From Myxocyprinus asiaticus (Eukaryota; Chordata; Actinopteri; Cypriniformes; Catostomidae), in contig NC_059365.1 in assembly GCF_019703515.2 (NCBI RefSeq), positions 42,614,501-42,678,500 on the forward strand: 64,000 nt of DNA, given 5' to 3'. Under the pieces are notes generated by a model. That model ran no database searches. It was not told the origin of the DNA and saw nothing but the letters and a program-made list of their open reading frames with translations. This document shows, in pieces, positions 11,800 to 22,919 of this stretch. The translations under genes and the position numbers were made by a program. The stretch's first letter is position 1; the number at the start of each line of letters is the position of its first letter.

Positions 11800-13345
11800 A
11801 GAATCAGAATGAGCTTTATTGCCAAGTATGTTTAAACATACAAGGAATTTTTCTTGGTGACAGAAGCTTCCAGTGCACAAACAATACAACAACAACTAAT
11901 AAATAATAGAATAAAAAAAAAAAGCAAATAGAAATGTAAGTATATATAGAAATACACAATAAGACAAAAATATATACAGTATATAGTATGTACAAATACA
12001 AATCTGTTATATACAGTGAAAAGGAATGTAATGCAGAAGAGGTAGGATATGTTAAATAATTTAATTGACTAGGTTGTGTATTGTATGGAATTATAGTATA
12101 GTTTTAACTGTTCATGAGATGGATAGACGGAGGGAAAAAACTGCTTTTGTGCTGACGGTTCTGGCGCTCAGTGCTCTATAGCGTCGGCCAGAAGGCAACA
12201 GTTCAAAAAGGTAGTGGGCTAGGTGAGTGGGGTCAAAGTGATTTTACCAGCCCTTTTCCTCACTCTGGAAGTGTTCAGTTCTTGAAGGGGGGGCAAGGGG
12301 CAACCAATAATCTGCTCAGTAGTCTGAACTGTCCTTTATAGTCTTCTGATGTCCGATTTCATAGCTGAACCAAACCAGACAGTTATTGAAGTTCAGAGGA
12401 CAGACTCAGTGACTGCTGAGTAGAACTGTATTAGCAGCGCCTGTGGCAGGTTGAACTTCCTCAACTGGCGAAGAAAGTACAACCTCTGCTATGCCTTTTT
12501 CACAATAGAGTCAATGTGGGTCTCCCACTTCAGGTCCTGTGAGATGTTAGTGCCCAGGAACCTGAATGACTCCACTGCTGTTACAGTGCTGTTTAGAATG
12601 ATGGGAGGGGTCAATGTTGGGGTGTTCCCCCTAAAGTCCACAATCATCTCCACTGTTTTGAGCGTGTTGAGCTCTAGGTTGTTATGTCTGCACCAATGAG
12701 CCAGCCGTTCAACCTCCCTTCTGTATGCAGACTCATCATCATCTTGGATGAGGCCAATGACAGTAGTATAATCTGAAAACTTCAGGAGCTTGAGAGAGGG
12801 GTCCTTGGTGGTGCAGTCATTTGTGTACAGGGAGAAGAGTAGTGAGGAAAGCACACATCCCTGGGGGGCACCAGTGCTGATCGTACATGTGCTGGAAGTG
12901 AATTTCCCCAGCCTCACTAGCTGCTGCCTGTCCGTCAGAAAGCTGGTGATCCACTGGCAGATAGACATGGAAACAGAGAACTGGGTTAATATATTCCATA
13001 GGAGAGCTGGGATGATGGTGCTGAAAGCCGAACTGAAGTCCACAAAAAGGATCCTTCCATATGTCCCTGGTCTGTCCAGATGTTGCAGGATATGATGCAA
13101 TCTCATGTTGACTGCATCATACACGGACCTGTTTGCTGTATAAGCAAATCGAAGGGGATCTAGAAAGGGTCCAGTTATGTCCTTCAGGTGGGCCAACACC
13201 AGTCTCTCAAATGACTTCATGACCACAGACACAGAGCAACGGGTCTGTAGTCATTAAGTCCTTTGATCTTTGGTTTCTTTGGGACAGGGATGATGGTGGA
13301 GCGTTTGAAGCAGCAGGGAACTTCACACTGCTCCAGTGATCTGTT
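11800..13345 (-). mobile_element. L2/CR1-like LINE, 5'-truncated
   Basis: The complement of 11,800-11,835 ends CTCATTCTGATTCTG, a short repeated 3' tail of the kind used by L2/CR1-type LINEs instead of poly(A). The rest, up to 13,345, is the C-terminal half of ORF2. The element therefore lacks its ORF1, endonuclease and the N-terminal part of RT, the usual result of incomplete reverse transcription. Clade named by motif resemblance only. Confidence 0.75.
12120..13345 (-). pseudogene. Reverse transcriptase, L2/CR1-like ORF2 (broken)
   Basis: Minus-strand translation gives the RT series in order: [11 protein letters not shown] and DYRPVAL (about 13,315-13,235), [21 protein letters not shown] (first catalytic Asp), STGAPQGCVLSSLLF, then LLKFSDYTTVIG where the family has FADD, so the active-site pair reads SD-Y and looks inactive. 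A frameshift near 13,230 separates DYRPVAL from MKSFERLV. The C-terminal region (about 12,490-12,120) continues with a thumb-like KKA...YFLRQLRKF-type stretch in a shifted frame. In life it would copy LINE RNA at a nicked target. Confidence 0.85.
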
Positions 13346-13702
13346 GATACTGTATCTACACTATATCACTATAACCCGCCTTGGGGCCTTTTTGGGGTAA
13401 TAAAAAAAAAAAAAACTCACCCCCTTGTGACCTTTTTTTTATTTTTATGAATTTTCATCAGAACAACCTTCTGTTAATATTTAATTTCACACAAATGATG
13501 TTGCTCCATCAATATGAAAAAAAATAAAATAGAAAAAAATACAGATGTTTTTTTGTGACCAGAAAAAAGCTAATTCTATTTAAGGTGTGCCTTTAGCCCC
13601 GTTGTACCATACCTATATGGGTTTGTGAAACATAGGCCTATATTAAAGAGATCATAGCAAATGAAGAAATAAACGCAAGCATCAAAGAAAGATTTAATTC
13701 AA
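13346..13702. other. No gene seen
   Basis: AT-rich with an A run (13,402-13,416) and T/A runs; no recognisable motif. Confidence 0.5.
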
Positions 13703-14279
13703 TTAAAGGAACACTAAGTAAAAAAACAGTTTTACTTCTAAAGAACTTCTTTGTAATTTTGAAACCTATGTCTAATATGATGTCCACTCAAATGAGATGA
13801 AGACTCCAGTCATATCAGTAGCCTTATAAAAGCTGTTTTATTCTACATGGAGAGGGTCCACACATGGGGGCTGCCATGTTAGAATCAAATGACCAGACAA
13901 ATACTTCTCACTTAATCTTAGTAAACACCTTGTTTTGGACACTTTCACTCTTGAATTAAATTAATCATGGCTGACTGTGAATAGTAAACTTCTACACTGG
14001 CATCAGTAACTAAAAACTGTAAGTGTGTACTGTGACGAGGAGGAGGGTGGGGCCAGGCCGTGAGTGCGCGTACCTAGCCCCCAGTCGAGCTCATCATCCG
14101 AGGAGAGGGATAAAGACGAGCCGGATGCAGCAGTTCGAGAGAGAGAGCCACACCCAGCTGCCGTGTTTGTGTTTATGTTTGTGTCTTTTTGCTTAAGTTT
14201 TCATTAAATATTACTTTGACGGTTCGTCCTGTTCCCGCCTCTTCCTTGCCCGAGATTTAACTGTTACATGTACCTTTAA
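13703..14279. mobile_element. TTAA-type MITE, copy 3, with solo LTR inside
   Basis: It starts TTAAAGGAACACTAAGTA and ends TACCTTTAA. CTACATGGAGAGGGTCC and GGCTGACTGTGAATA place it in the same family as 4,541-4,933. The right part is interrupted by the LTR at 14,031-14,268. Confidence 0.7.
14031..14268 (+). mobile_element. Solo LTR, 238 bp, TGTAC target duplication
   Basis: It begins TGTGACGAGG and ends CTGTTACA (TG...CA). TGTAC at 14,026-14,030 is repeated exactly at 14,269-14,273, the 5-bp duplication of Gypsy-type or retroviral integration. It is GC-rich at its start, unlike the host MITE, and has a CATTAAATA stretch where a poly(A) signal would lie. No internal region remains, so LTR-LTR recombination has removed it. 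Confidence 0.85.
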
Positions 14280-14327
14280 GTATAGGCTCTATGTTAAAAA
14301 ACAAAACAAATATATGCTAATAAGTAA

Positions 14328-14707
14328 TTAAAGCTGCACTACATAAAATATTTTGGTTAAAAATTAACAAAATACATAAACTGTCAGTGTTCAAAACAAT
14401 GTTCATTCATTCAAAATATGTAAAAAAGTGTTGTTTATCTTCATCAAAGCAAGTAATATTTCAGTTTTAAATGTTTAATCGTATAACATTATATTAACAT
14501 GAAAATAGCAGGCTATGACTGTGGCTCTGAATATCTCCCAGTCATGATCACACACAGGCGATGTCCAGGTAAGCTAAAATCATGAGATTCATCCGCCAGA
14601 ATAGCAGTGCTGAAACATGAACAGCATTCTCCTGCAAATTGCATAACATTTTAAGTTTCAACCACAGCTGTCGCTAGTGAGCAAAAAGGTACATAGTGCA
14701 GCTTTAA
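14328..14707. mobile_element. MITE with TTAAAGCTGCACTA ends
   Basis: It starts TTAAAGCTGCACTACATAA and ends ACATAGTGCAGCTTTAA, good inverted ends with TTAA at each tip. The interior is AT-rich and non-coding. The tip is similar to, but distinct from, the TTAAAGGTGCACT family nearby. Confidence 0.65.
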
Positions 14708-15669
14708 GTTTACTTTCACTCATTCAATTATTTGTTAATTTTTACACTAGTAAATTATTTAATTTCCCTTGTAAAGGTAGTCACCCCAGTTTGCCTGAAA
14801 GAACACAAAACATTCAGATGTCTTTTAAGCACAACTGACAGAAATTTACACAAATTTTGTTTATACCAAATAACATTTGGAAAATACAATTTTTTTTTAA
14901 ATGGCTTTACGAGCGATTTACACACCCAAAAAATCTGCTTGTGTTTCATGAGTGAGGACCATTGAACGTAAATCCTTTTCTCATTGAAAGCTGCATATTA
15001 AAATATGCTTTCAACAGCAGCCCCTAATGGGATAAATACAAAATCAGGCACATTTCAGGTAAAGTTGCTTCATGAACGCAGTATTTCAGTTGTTTTTTCA
15101 GTGAGGGTTGGACACTGTGTTACAGCAGAAATGTTGTCAGTGTGAAAGCAAAACGTGAGCCTGCTATTGCAGTTATGCTGTAACGCTGCTTATGCGAGTA
15201 GTGTGAAATTAAGTTTGTATAGTCAGAGTTAGCGGTCTGCTACCTGACTCTGTTTTAGGCTGGGTTTGGGTCAGTTTTTCAAGTATAACTTTGGGTTCAG
15301 GTATGTTATTAATGAGATCAGAAGAGTTAGGGGTTGTTCACACCAAACTTTATTTTCTCATGTGCTTATGATGCTTAAATAAAATACAGCCTATTGCAAC
15401 AATACTTGCTTGGTGAAGAAATTATAAAGAGACTGAGCGATTTCGGGATCTTGCTTAAAATTTGATGGGAACGGTCTTGTCGGTTCACATTGTCTCAGGT
15501 ACAAGTCAGATTCTGGCTTCAACTTAATGCTCGTGCAGACCTCGTCCAGCTGAAAAGAAGGTGTCAGCACTTGATGCAGCACTCTCCACACCTCCATTCA
15601 CCCCATCACTGACAGAAAATCTACTTCAGTGTCACTGAGCAAGTGCTCAACTCTCTTTTTCTCTTTCTC

Positions 15670-15674
<5 letters not shown>
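14708..15674. other. No gene seen
   Basis: No ORF with recognisable motif. AT-rich with scattered unassigned sequence. Confidence 0.5.

Positions 15675-15708
<34 letters not shown>
15675..15708. repeat. (CA)n microsatellite
   Basis: A CA dinucleotide run of about 34 bases, preceded by a CT-rich stretch. Confidence 0.95.
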
Positions 15709-15709
<1 letters not shown>

Positions 15710-16054
15710 TTCTAACACTATCTTCTTCTCTCTCCCTCCCATCTCTGTGTTCCTCTCATTTGGCAGATAAATGATTCTGTCCATCTCATTCACAGCGCTA
15801 ATGTGACATAATTCTGTGTTGTGATATGTACAGCTCTCACCGCAGTGCGGTCTCTTGTATTTGATTGTGTGTGTAGGTGATGTACTTTTCTTAAGAGTGC
15901 TGTCATAAATACTCACTAAAAATTCCTGTCCTGCAGAGGTGCACATACTTACTCGTACCACAACCATTGACATGCCATACACTCTGAAATAAAGTCTTGG
16001 TGTCTCCCCAGATCCAGTTATACTCTTGGGGCACAGCCTTGAATGTTTAGAGAG

Positions 16055-17298
16055 AATATTTACATTTATTCATTTAGCAGACTTACAAATGAGGAATACA
16101 GCAAAGTGATTCGTAATAAGGCAATAACATGAGAAGTGCTGCAATACAAAGTTTCAAATTGCTCAGAGAAGTACAAGTAGAGAGAAAGGTGAGAGTGGTG
16201 AAAGAATGGAGTGAGTCAGAGAAAGCGATTTTGTGCCTCTTTAAGATGGCACTATGAGTCTCCGTTCACCCTCCAATCGCAAGCTACTGCAGGGCACATA
16301 GACTCGAAGTAGTGATTGTAGATGGGGGGGCATGGAACCAGTGGCTGTTCTGTTAGTGGGCATCTATACCTTGAACTTTATGTGAGCAACCAATAGCAGC
16401 CAGTGCAGTTCGATAAGAGATGCGTAACATGCCCTTTCTTGGGCTTGTTGAAAACCAAACGCGCCGCCATATTCTGGATTAATTACAGAGGTTTGATTGT
16501 ACATGTGGGAAGTCCTGCCAGAAGAGAATTGCAGTAGTCCAGTTTGGATATGACAAGAGCCTGGACAAAAAGTTGTGTTACACACTCAGATAGGAAAGGT
16601 CTGATTATCTTAATGTCCAAATCTGTCCAAATCTGTATAATCGGGCTGTCATAGCAATGTGATCAGGTGAAGTTCAACTGATCGTCAAACATGACCCCAA
16701 GATTTCTGGCTTTCCTGGGTGGTGTAATCGTTGACGAGTCTAGCTGAATGGTGAAGTTATGTTGTATAGCTGAGCTCGCTGGAACAACTGGAAGTTCCGT
16801 CTTTGCTAGGTTGGGTTGGAGGTGAGTTTTTTTAATCCAGCACGAGATGTCTACCAAGCAGGCTGAGATCTGTGCAGCTAAAGTAGAACCGTCAGGCTTG
16901 AATGAGAAGAAGAGCTGAGTGTCATTGGCATAGCAATGATAGGAAAAGCCATGTGCCTGAATGACAGATACCAGTGATATCACATATATGGAGAAGAGGA
17001 GGGGCCCAAGCACTGAAGCCTGAGGTACCCCAGTAGCTAGTCTACGTGACTTGGACACCGCTTACCTCCAAGACACCCTGAAGGACCTACCTGTGAGGTA
17101 AGACTCAATACTGTTATGCCCATTTTCAAGAAGGTGGAAAAGAGGATCTGGTGGTTAACCCTATCGAAAGCAGCAGACAGATCCAGCAGAATGAGGACAG
17201 AAGATTTGAATGCTGCTTTCGCAACCTCAGAGCTTTGGTGACGGACAGCAAGGCAGTTTCAGTTGAGTTGCCACTTTTGAAGCCAGACTGGTTGCTGT
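16055..17298 (-). mobile_element. LINE, 3' half (upstream part at 24,322-24,720)
   Basis: The low-coordinate end, read on the minus strand, finishes with TCTGCTAAATGAATAAATG, close to the conserved 3' tail of fish L2/CR1-type LINEs. The body carries the RT frames described separately. The element is cut at 17,298 by the retrovirus and resumes at 24,322, where the minus strand reads SQNNLLDS immediately upstream of NQSGFKSG in the reading frame. Confidence 0.8.
16663..17298 (-). pseudogene. Reverse transcriptase of the split LINE (broken)
   Basis: Minus-strand frames contain SNQSGFKSGNSTETALLSVT, then after a frameshift ATGVPQASVLGPLLFSIY, GFSYHCYANDTQLFF (active site YAND where YADD is usual) and ARNLGVMFD. 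These are RT motifs of a Jockey-group (L2/CR1-like) ORF2. There are breaks between 17,126 and 17,058 and the catalytic second Asp pair is altered, so it is inactive. A different subfamily from the LINE at 11.8-13.3 kb, whose motif is STGAPQGCVLS. Confidence 0.85.
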
Positions 17299-17766
17299 TG
17301 ATTTGGCTTCTGCCACCTCTGTGAAACATCACTCTTGAAGTCTTGGGGTTTTGATGCCAGAAGATAAACTTTATTATCAGAGATATAAAAGCTGAGTTGC
17401 TCCCAGCACAACTAACTTTCTGTATTCAAACAGGCCTATATACACATATTCACCTAGGGCGTGACCAATACACCCCATTCATTTTGTTCTGTGTCTTCAG
17501 TCTGTTTAGAGAACATGAAACTATTTGAGAAGCCCCTCTCCATCTGGAACCTATTTACGGGGCCTTATCCTATATTTTCTCTAGTGTCAAAACATGAGAC
17601 TCAAGTTTACCATAGGGGCCCCACATTCCAAGACAGACTTCTTATACAAACACACACTGAGTAAAATCCATGCTTGAACATCAGAAATAATTGTAGCATA
17701 AACTGTCTATATTTACATTGATTATACTTGATTAATTTATATTTAACTTGATAAAAATATTCCACA
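17299..17766 (-). repeat. 3' LTR of the endogenous retrovirus
   Basis: On the minus strand it runs TGTGGAATA...CCAAATCA. A TATATA box (17,437-17,442) and the poly(A) signal AATAAA (complement at 17,370-17,375) are in the expected order. Preceded on the minus strand by the polypurine tract. Confidence 0.88.
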
Positions 17767-17780
17767 TATCCCCCCTCTGT
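17767..17780 (-). other. Polypurine tract
   Basis: Directly upstream of the 3' LTR the minus strand reads CACAGAGGGGGGATA, the purine run that primes plus-strand DNA synthesis in retroviruses. Confidence 0.8.
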
Positions 17781-18219
17781 GACTTTCAGAAGTCACAACT
17801 TCACTTTCTTTATTCAGAGTGCAGTAACTAAGTTATGTCACACAGCTTCTTTTCCAAAGACCAGATTATGCAACCGAACTCTGGTGGAGATTTGCAGAAC
17901 CAAACGTCACTATTCAAGTTTGATTAAGAATGGAGTAAAAATATTCTGTCTCCTTATATCTTCATTCAATAAATGAAACCTATAAGCATGTTATACTGTA
18001 ATTATGAGCATGCAGTTGGTTCAGCCTTGCCTGTGGTTGTCACAGTCATGTAGAGTATATCAAAAATAAAACAAATATTCATCATCATATTAAGAGTTTT
18101 GTAGTGTAGATATCTTCAACCCAGATACTTTGCGCATCGTAGAGGGTCATCTCTGGGGAGAGGTTAGGCTAGCACTTTCATCCCGGGGCATGGCTCATCA
18201 TTAATTTCATCATATATAT

Positions 18220-18430
18220 TCATGAGTCAATTTCCTCCCAATTTGGTCTTTCTGTCCATCCAGGGTAGTTGTAATTGCATTGCATTGGATCATCCACATT
18301 GATCAGTGTCATCTGCTTCACTGTTGCTTGGATCAAGAATGATTTTACTAATGGTAACACACAACAGAATATTATTCCTCCCACAAGGATTGTTATTCCA
18401 ATCATTATATTAATTTTAGCCAATCATGCA
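18220..18430 (-). pseudogene. env: Envelope transmembrane subunit, C-terminal anchor
   Basis: A short minus-strand frame carries a hydrophobic segment with GGIIFCCVLPLV, followed by a short basic and polar tail of about 40 residues ending at 18,220. Upstream the frame reads LFKKWGA, then a stop, then LAKIN. This is the layout of a class I retroviral TM subunit: membrane-spanning helix with a cysteine pair at its inner end, then a cytoplasmic tail. It sits just before the polypurine tract as expected. The ectodomain is not readable as one frame, so it is a relic. Confidence 0.65.
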
Positions 18431-18557
18431 CCCCATTTCTTAAACAATTCTATTTAAATTGTTCTATAAACAGTTCTATACATTCTATAAACAAACAAGA
18501 CAAGCAATGTTAAACTTTAGTCACCACCATGTCTTCTTTTTCCATTCTTCATTCATT

Positions 18558-19150
18558 TTAAATTGTACACAAGTTCAATAAAAGCATAAGTAAAAGTAAT
18601 AAATCATTTTTCAATCTTAATTCTTCATCATACAAATATTCCCAGGTTTGTTTAATACATAAATCAGGCACTCGTTTGTCTGCAACGGTTCTCAAAACTT
18701 TACCCCCAAATTCTATAATTAATCTTCCACACAGGGTATGATCCCCTGATGGCACAGTGACAGAATGCTTGGTATTTAACACTGTAATAAAATATTTTAT
18801 TAAAGCGGTTATTAAAATGCAGCTGGGTCGAGTGGAACACACAGTTTTCGGGCAGGTTACTTCTATACCTCCCTTTTGATGCTTCCGACATAAAAGCATC
18901 CATCCACTTCCTTAAACCCATATCACCCCTTCCAGGACGGTGATGCCCTGCCATAGGTTGCCCCCACTTCTTGCCATTGGAGAGTCTTACCTGTCATTGG
19001 GCCATCACCTCTTGCCACTGGTCTTGATACCGCTCAGTCCTTTTAGCCAATCCTTAATAATTTGGGATCAGTAAACAGATATTTTCTGTTGTTTCAGGAG
19101 TATCACCTGAGAACCGTCACAGCCAATAGAACCATCTACAACTGCTTAAA
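18558..19150 (-). pseudogene. Putative envelope surface region (degenerate)
   Basis: Overlapping minus-strand frames between 18,558 and 18,954, and a further stretch up to about 19,150, hold cysteine-bearing pieces (TCPKTVC, IIEFGGKVLR, VADKRVPDLC). Their position between integrase and the TM anchor is where env lies. I do not recognise the sequence as a known surface subunit, so the call rests on location. It could instead be a captured or unrelated segment. Confidence 0.3.
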
Positions 19151-20009
19151 TATGGAGACAGTTCAAAAACATGGTTAAATTCACATGGTTAAAAAACATT
19201 ATTCAAAATGTAACAATCTATTAGAAATGTCCAAATTAAAAAGTAAGAATGCTACAATTGAACTCATTTACAGATCATAAATGTTCATTCAGGTTGTATT
19301 TCTGCTCCTTTAGCAAACATCACAAAAGACCATGTATCATGGTGGGGACTAACATAAAAAAAAAAATAAAGGGTAGCCTCTGTCAAACTTCTAGGAATTA
19401 GCTTAATGAAAAAACATCACCTTAATTCAATAATAGTCTCTAGATAGTTTTTGAATGCACATTTATTCTTTCAGATGAACGTTCAACTGAATCTTTTATC
19501 TTTAGCATAAACACAACTTCAAATTGCCCTCTGAATATATAAAATCTTTAATCATGATGAGGAAAGCTGTTTGAACCTCTCCTTCATATCACTGTATCTA
19601 ACATAATTGCCAAATCACATCATTTTACATATAAAAAGAAAAGAAAAGAAAAGAAAGCAATTTAGAGATGTGCCTTTAGCACACACTTCAACATCTGCTT
19701 TTGTGTTTCTGTTCCAAGCAGACACTTATCAAACTTAGACTGAGAGTGTGAAAGAGTGCCGGGTGAGGGAGGAACTCGGAGGGGAACACTCCACTCCCCC
19801 ACACTGTCTCCACTGTCATTACAGTCACTCCTTCTTTTTCATTTTACATCTCACAATAATATATTTAAGTTACTCTTCAACAGTAAAAACTGTGATAATT
19901 ATAATAATTCATTATATTTACTGCTTTCAAACTTTCACATCTTAAATCATCTTCAAGAAAACTTCTTCCAGAACTTTCAATCTACTCATTCCCTACTTTG
20001 TCCATTCAA
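19151..20009 (-). other. Retroviral interior, unassigned
   Basis: Within the provirus but without readable domains on either strand. Open frames are short and low in complexity. The catalytic core of integrase would be expected here and is not seen. Confidence 0.4.
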
Positions 20010-20235
20010 ACAACATACATCAAAAATTGTAGAACCTTTTGTATTCCAAATCTAGGTATTATCTCTCTTGTTATAAATTTGATTAGTGTTCCATGCGCAT
20101 CGTAAATAAAAACATTGAGAAATGTAGTTGATGCAACATCTGTCCTTCATGAGAATGCCATATACCTTGTGAATTTTCTTTGCACCCCTATTTTCCCATG
20201 TAGTATGTTCATATGGACCTTTATTTTGAATTTGA
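20010..20235 (-). pseudogene. pol: Integrase fragments
   Basis: The minus strand shows GPYEHTTWENRGAKKI and GILMKDR, which fit the region around the integrase N-terminal zinc-binding domain, then after a frame change REIIPRFGIQKVL, typical of the middle of a class I integrase core. The sequence between them is much shorter than in an intact integrase and the DDE residues are not identifiable. It follows RNase H directly, the normal order in class I pol. Non-functional. Confidence 0.6.
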
Positions 20236-20274
20236 CTTATATCATCCTATTGTGGTTGTGATTCAATAATACTT

Positions 20275-20615
20275 CAATTGACAGCCAGAAGCCTTCTTGG
20301 CTTCTAACTCTACAGCATTATTTCCCTTAATGACAAAGTCATTGCCCTTTTTGTGGGTTTGACATTTAATGATAGCCAATCTTTTAGGTAACATCATTGC
20401 AGAAATCAACTGTTCAATCTGTTCTGCATGTTAAATTAGGCTTCCATCACTTTTTCTAAAACCTCTTTGTTTCCATATTGCTCCAAATAGGTGTCAAACA
20501 ACATGAGCATAAGTCAAGTCAGTGAAAATGTTAACTGTTTGTCTTTTAGCTAACTGACATGCAGCAGTAAAAGCTTTTAATTCTGTTAGTTGAGCAGAAC
20601 AAGATTCTCTGTCTT
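20275..20615 (-). pseudogene. pol: Retroviral RNase H domain (broken)
   Basis: Minus-strand reading gives AQLTELKAFTAACQLAK, TVNIFTDLTYAH, HLFGAIWKQRGF, MMLPKRLAIIKCQTHKKG and GNNAVELEAKKASG, the RNase H series ending in the conserved His and GN..A motif. There are in-frame stops after YAHVV and after DGSLI, and the usual TDS is TDL. RNase H removes the RNA strand of the replication hybrid; this copy cannot be translated whole. The matching RT upstream is missing. Confidence 0.75.
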
Positions 20616-21264
20616 TTTTCACAACTGCTTATCCTGCATGATTTCCCAAATTATCCCTAAAACAAAAAATATCAAATCTTTAATAAAACACAAACTTTGC
20701 CTTTCTTTCCCCAACATTCTCTTTACATTTAATACAAATTTATTTTTCCCATCATTCTCTCTTTTTTTTTTTTTAATATCTACTGTTTCAGCATCATTTA
20801 ACAATAATATTTTTCAGTTATTCTTTTATACTTCTCAGCATTTCTTGACAAATGATTCAGTTCAATGGCAAAACCAAAATTCACAGTGCCGAAACTGTAG
20901 GCCTCTAAAGTGATACTTTCATGGATTAATCTCAAAATAGAAATAGTTTACTAGAAAAAGACACTCAATCAACTCTTTGTAGCACCCACTAACCTTTTTC
21001 TTTAAAGTGAGGGTGCTCTCTGGAAAATTTGGGGAGTAACCAATCCAATAGGTAACTCTAACTTTGCCATCAAGTTTGTAATATTTAACCTACACATCAA
21101 TAACTCAGCGGTTAGATGCTGGATTTAAATTTAGACCCTCAGAACAATTTAGACCTGGGTATTCAACCCATTGATGGCAGTCTGGTAAATTATACACCCC
21201 ATTGATGGTATAAGACTGAAATCAACTTATCCTGAAAGATTTGAATCCACATATGAAATGTTAA
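20616..21264 (-). other. Retroviral interior, RT absent
   Basis: Reverse transcriptase should lie immediately upstream of RNase H on the minus strand. None of its motifs (LPQG, YxDD) is visible. Includes a T-rich run at 20,761-20,775. Probably an internal deletion or replacement. Confidence 0.4.
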
Positions 21265-21399
21265 ATCAGTATTGATTACCAGCATTCATGTAAGCAGGAG
21301 AATCAATCGTATAAAAGCCCACATCATTCTCAGTCTTTTTTCTCCGGACTTCCTCCTGCAATATTATCAGTCTCAATAAATCATCTGGCCTAGCCATCT
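21265..21399 (-). pseudogene. Short frame behind a splice-acceptor-like site
   Basis: On the minus strand CTCTCACCATTGCAG is followed at once by ATG and a 44-codon frame (starts MARPDDLLRLII, then EEVRRKKTEN, ends GNQY). A pyrimidine tract with CAG directly before an ATG is how retroviral envelope or accessory messages often begin. It lies upstream of the RNase H remnant, which is out of place for env. It may be the start of a displaced envelope reading frame or chance. Function unknown. Confidence 0.35.
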
Positions 21400-22079
21400 G
21401 CAATGGTGAGAGAATGGTTCCAGACTGAGTTAATGAAACAACATACACATAATGATGATAACAGAAATAAAACATAGTTAGTATCAAAGACTAGATGCAT
21501 GAGTATGAAGTTATTTATGATGTTCAATTTAATCTTAATGTTTCTTCATGGGTTTCACTTACTATCAATTACCAATTTTTTCCTTAGCATTATCAATATT
21601 TTTTTACAATCAAATAGGTCCAATATATTTCTTAAATCTTCAAATCAGAACTTCTAGCATGAGTAACATTTTCCATTTTATGTACTTCCAAAAGAAGAAA
21701 ACTTCTATTTTGTTAGATATCAGAGCATTTGAGCAAAACTGTTTACAACGTTTGCTTAGTTCTGCCTCCTTATTGGAGGTTGGGACTTTATTTTCCATTT
21801 TATCTGGCATGATTGGTCACAGAACAAACCCAAGAAAAAGCATCACAAAGTTGGTAAGGTTGTCACACATAAAGATCATGAGAACAGATATTAAGAGCAC
21901 AACTTCAGCAAATTGAAAAAAACAGAGAACATGAAATAATCCAAATAATTCTTAATGTTCTTTCCTTTAATTTTAGTCTCAAAGGCATCTTCTCAGTATA
22001 CCCATGATCATCCAATGCCTACACTGTGTATATAATAAAAGAAAAAATATATATATAATCTTAACTAAAACAATCTGCT

Positions 22080-22648
22080 ATCTATTTTTTCTAAATTCGG
22101 GGTGCCCCTGTCTGAGTGGATACACCAAGAAAGATGAGTTCTCCCATTCAAAGTCTGCAGACACCATCCTTAGACAGTAAGGGGTATAACCCCTCCCGCT
22201 CACTCTCCTTACAGAGCATGGGGTCATAGGTCCCTGTTTATTCAGGGCTCTAACAGGTCTCACTCAATCTCTCCACCAGACAGTCCTTAACAAAAATAAT
22301 AAACTCTACCTATCTTAGTTTTGTTGGTTGATCAAGTTTACACAGATAAAGTTGCAACTCACATGTAAATTTGTTCTCCAGACATATTTAAACACATAGA
22401 AAATCAAAAACATAACAAATAATCATGGGTTCTTACATTTAGATATCAAGACTTTCTAGTGTTTAATTTAATATTGTTAAAAATTGTATTCTCTCATAAA
22501 CTGGACCAGACAGAACATAAAACAGACACATGAATGTGAAGTTTTCACATTTATGGTTTACTTTTCATACTCAAGTTACAAAATATAATTTTCTTATTAG
22601 TCATTTTCACCCTTCTTTTTAATTTATTTTCCTCATTTTCTTGACATC
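22080..22648 (-). repeat. LTR-like segment inside the provirus
   Basis: The minus strand here follows a second envelope anchor, as a 3' LTR would. It contains CCCTGAATAAACAGGG (poly(A) signal) and ends ACAGGGGCACCCCGAATTT, reminiscent of LTR U5 sequence. It is not the same sequence as the outer LTRs. The left limit is uncertain. If real, it belongs to a different but related retrovirus. Confidence 0.35.
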
Positions 22649-22912
22649 TTACATTTCCATTTGCTTAACCATGGCTTTGATAACTAGTGACCTCAATAAA
22701 GGAAGTACACAACAAAACAATAGCCCTCCTATTATTATTGTAATTCCCAAAAACATTCCCAATTTACATAATGCATCTCTCCCTAACACATTAACAGGAG
22801 TCTGATTTGTAGCCTTTTTCTCTTCCCTGTGCCCACCTTCCTCCATCAAATGATGACTACTTTTCACTTTTTTCTCCCTACTGTCTAATAGTCTACTTCT
22901 ATTTCTCACCAA
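22649..22912 (-). pseudogene. Second envelope-type membrane anchor, ectopic
   Basis: Residues about 52-80 of this minus-strand frame read GITIIIGGLLFCCVLPLL and then VIKAMVKQMEM, matching the anchor at 18,220-18,430 (GITILVGGIIFCCVLPLV, QATVKQM) at about 20 of 31 positions. The N-terminal half is charged (SREKKVKSSH, EEGGHREEKK). It lies between the gag-like region and the pol remnants, where no envelope anchor belongs. The two copies differ too much for a recent duplication, so recombination with a related virus is the likelier cause. Confidence 0.6.
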
Positions 22913-22919
22913 TTTATCT

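Noticed and set aside
12790..13095. Plus-strand frame of 101 codons
   Set aside because: Antisense to the LINE reverse transcriptase, whose motifs lie on the minus strand.
20619..20913. Opposed frames at 20.6-20.9 kb as an accessory gene
   Set aside because: They are low in complexity (Phe/Asn or Lys rich), overlap on both strands, and lie in decayed provirus interior.
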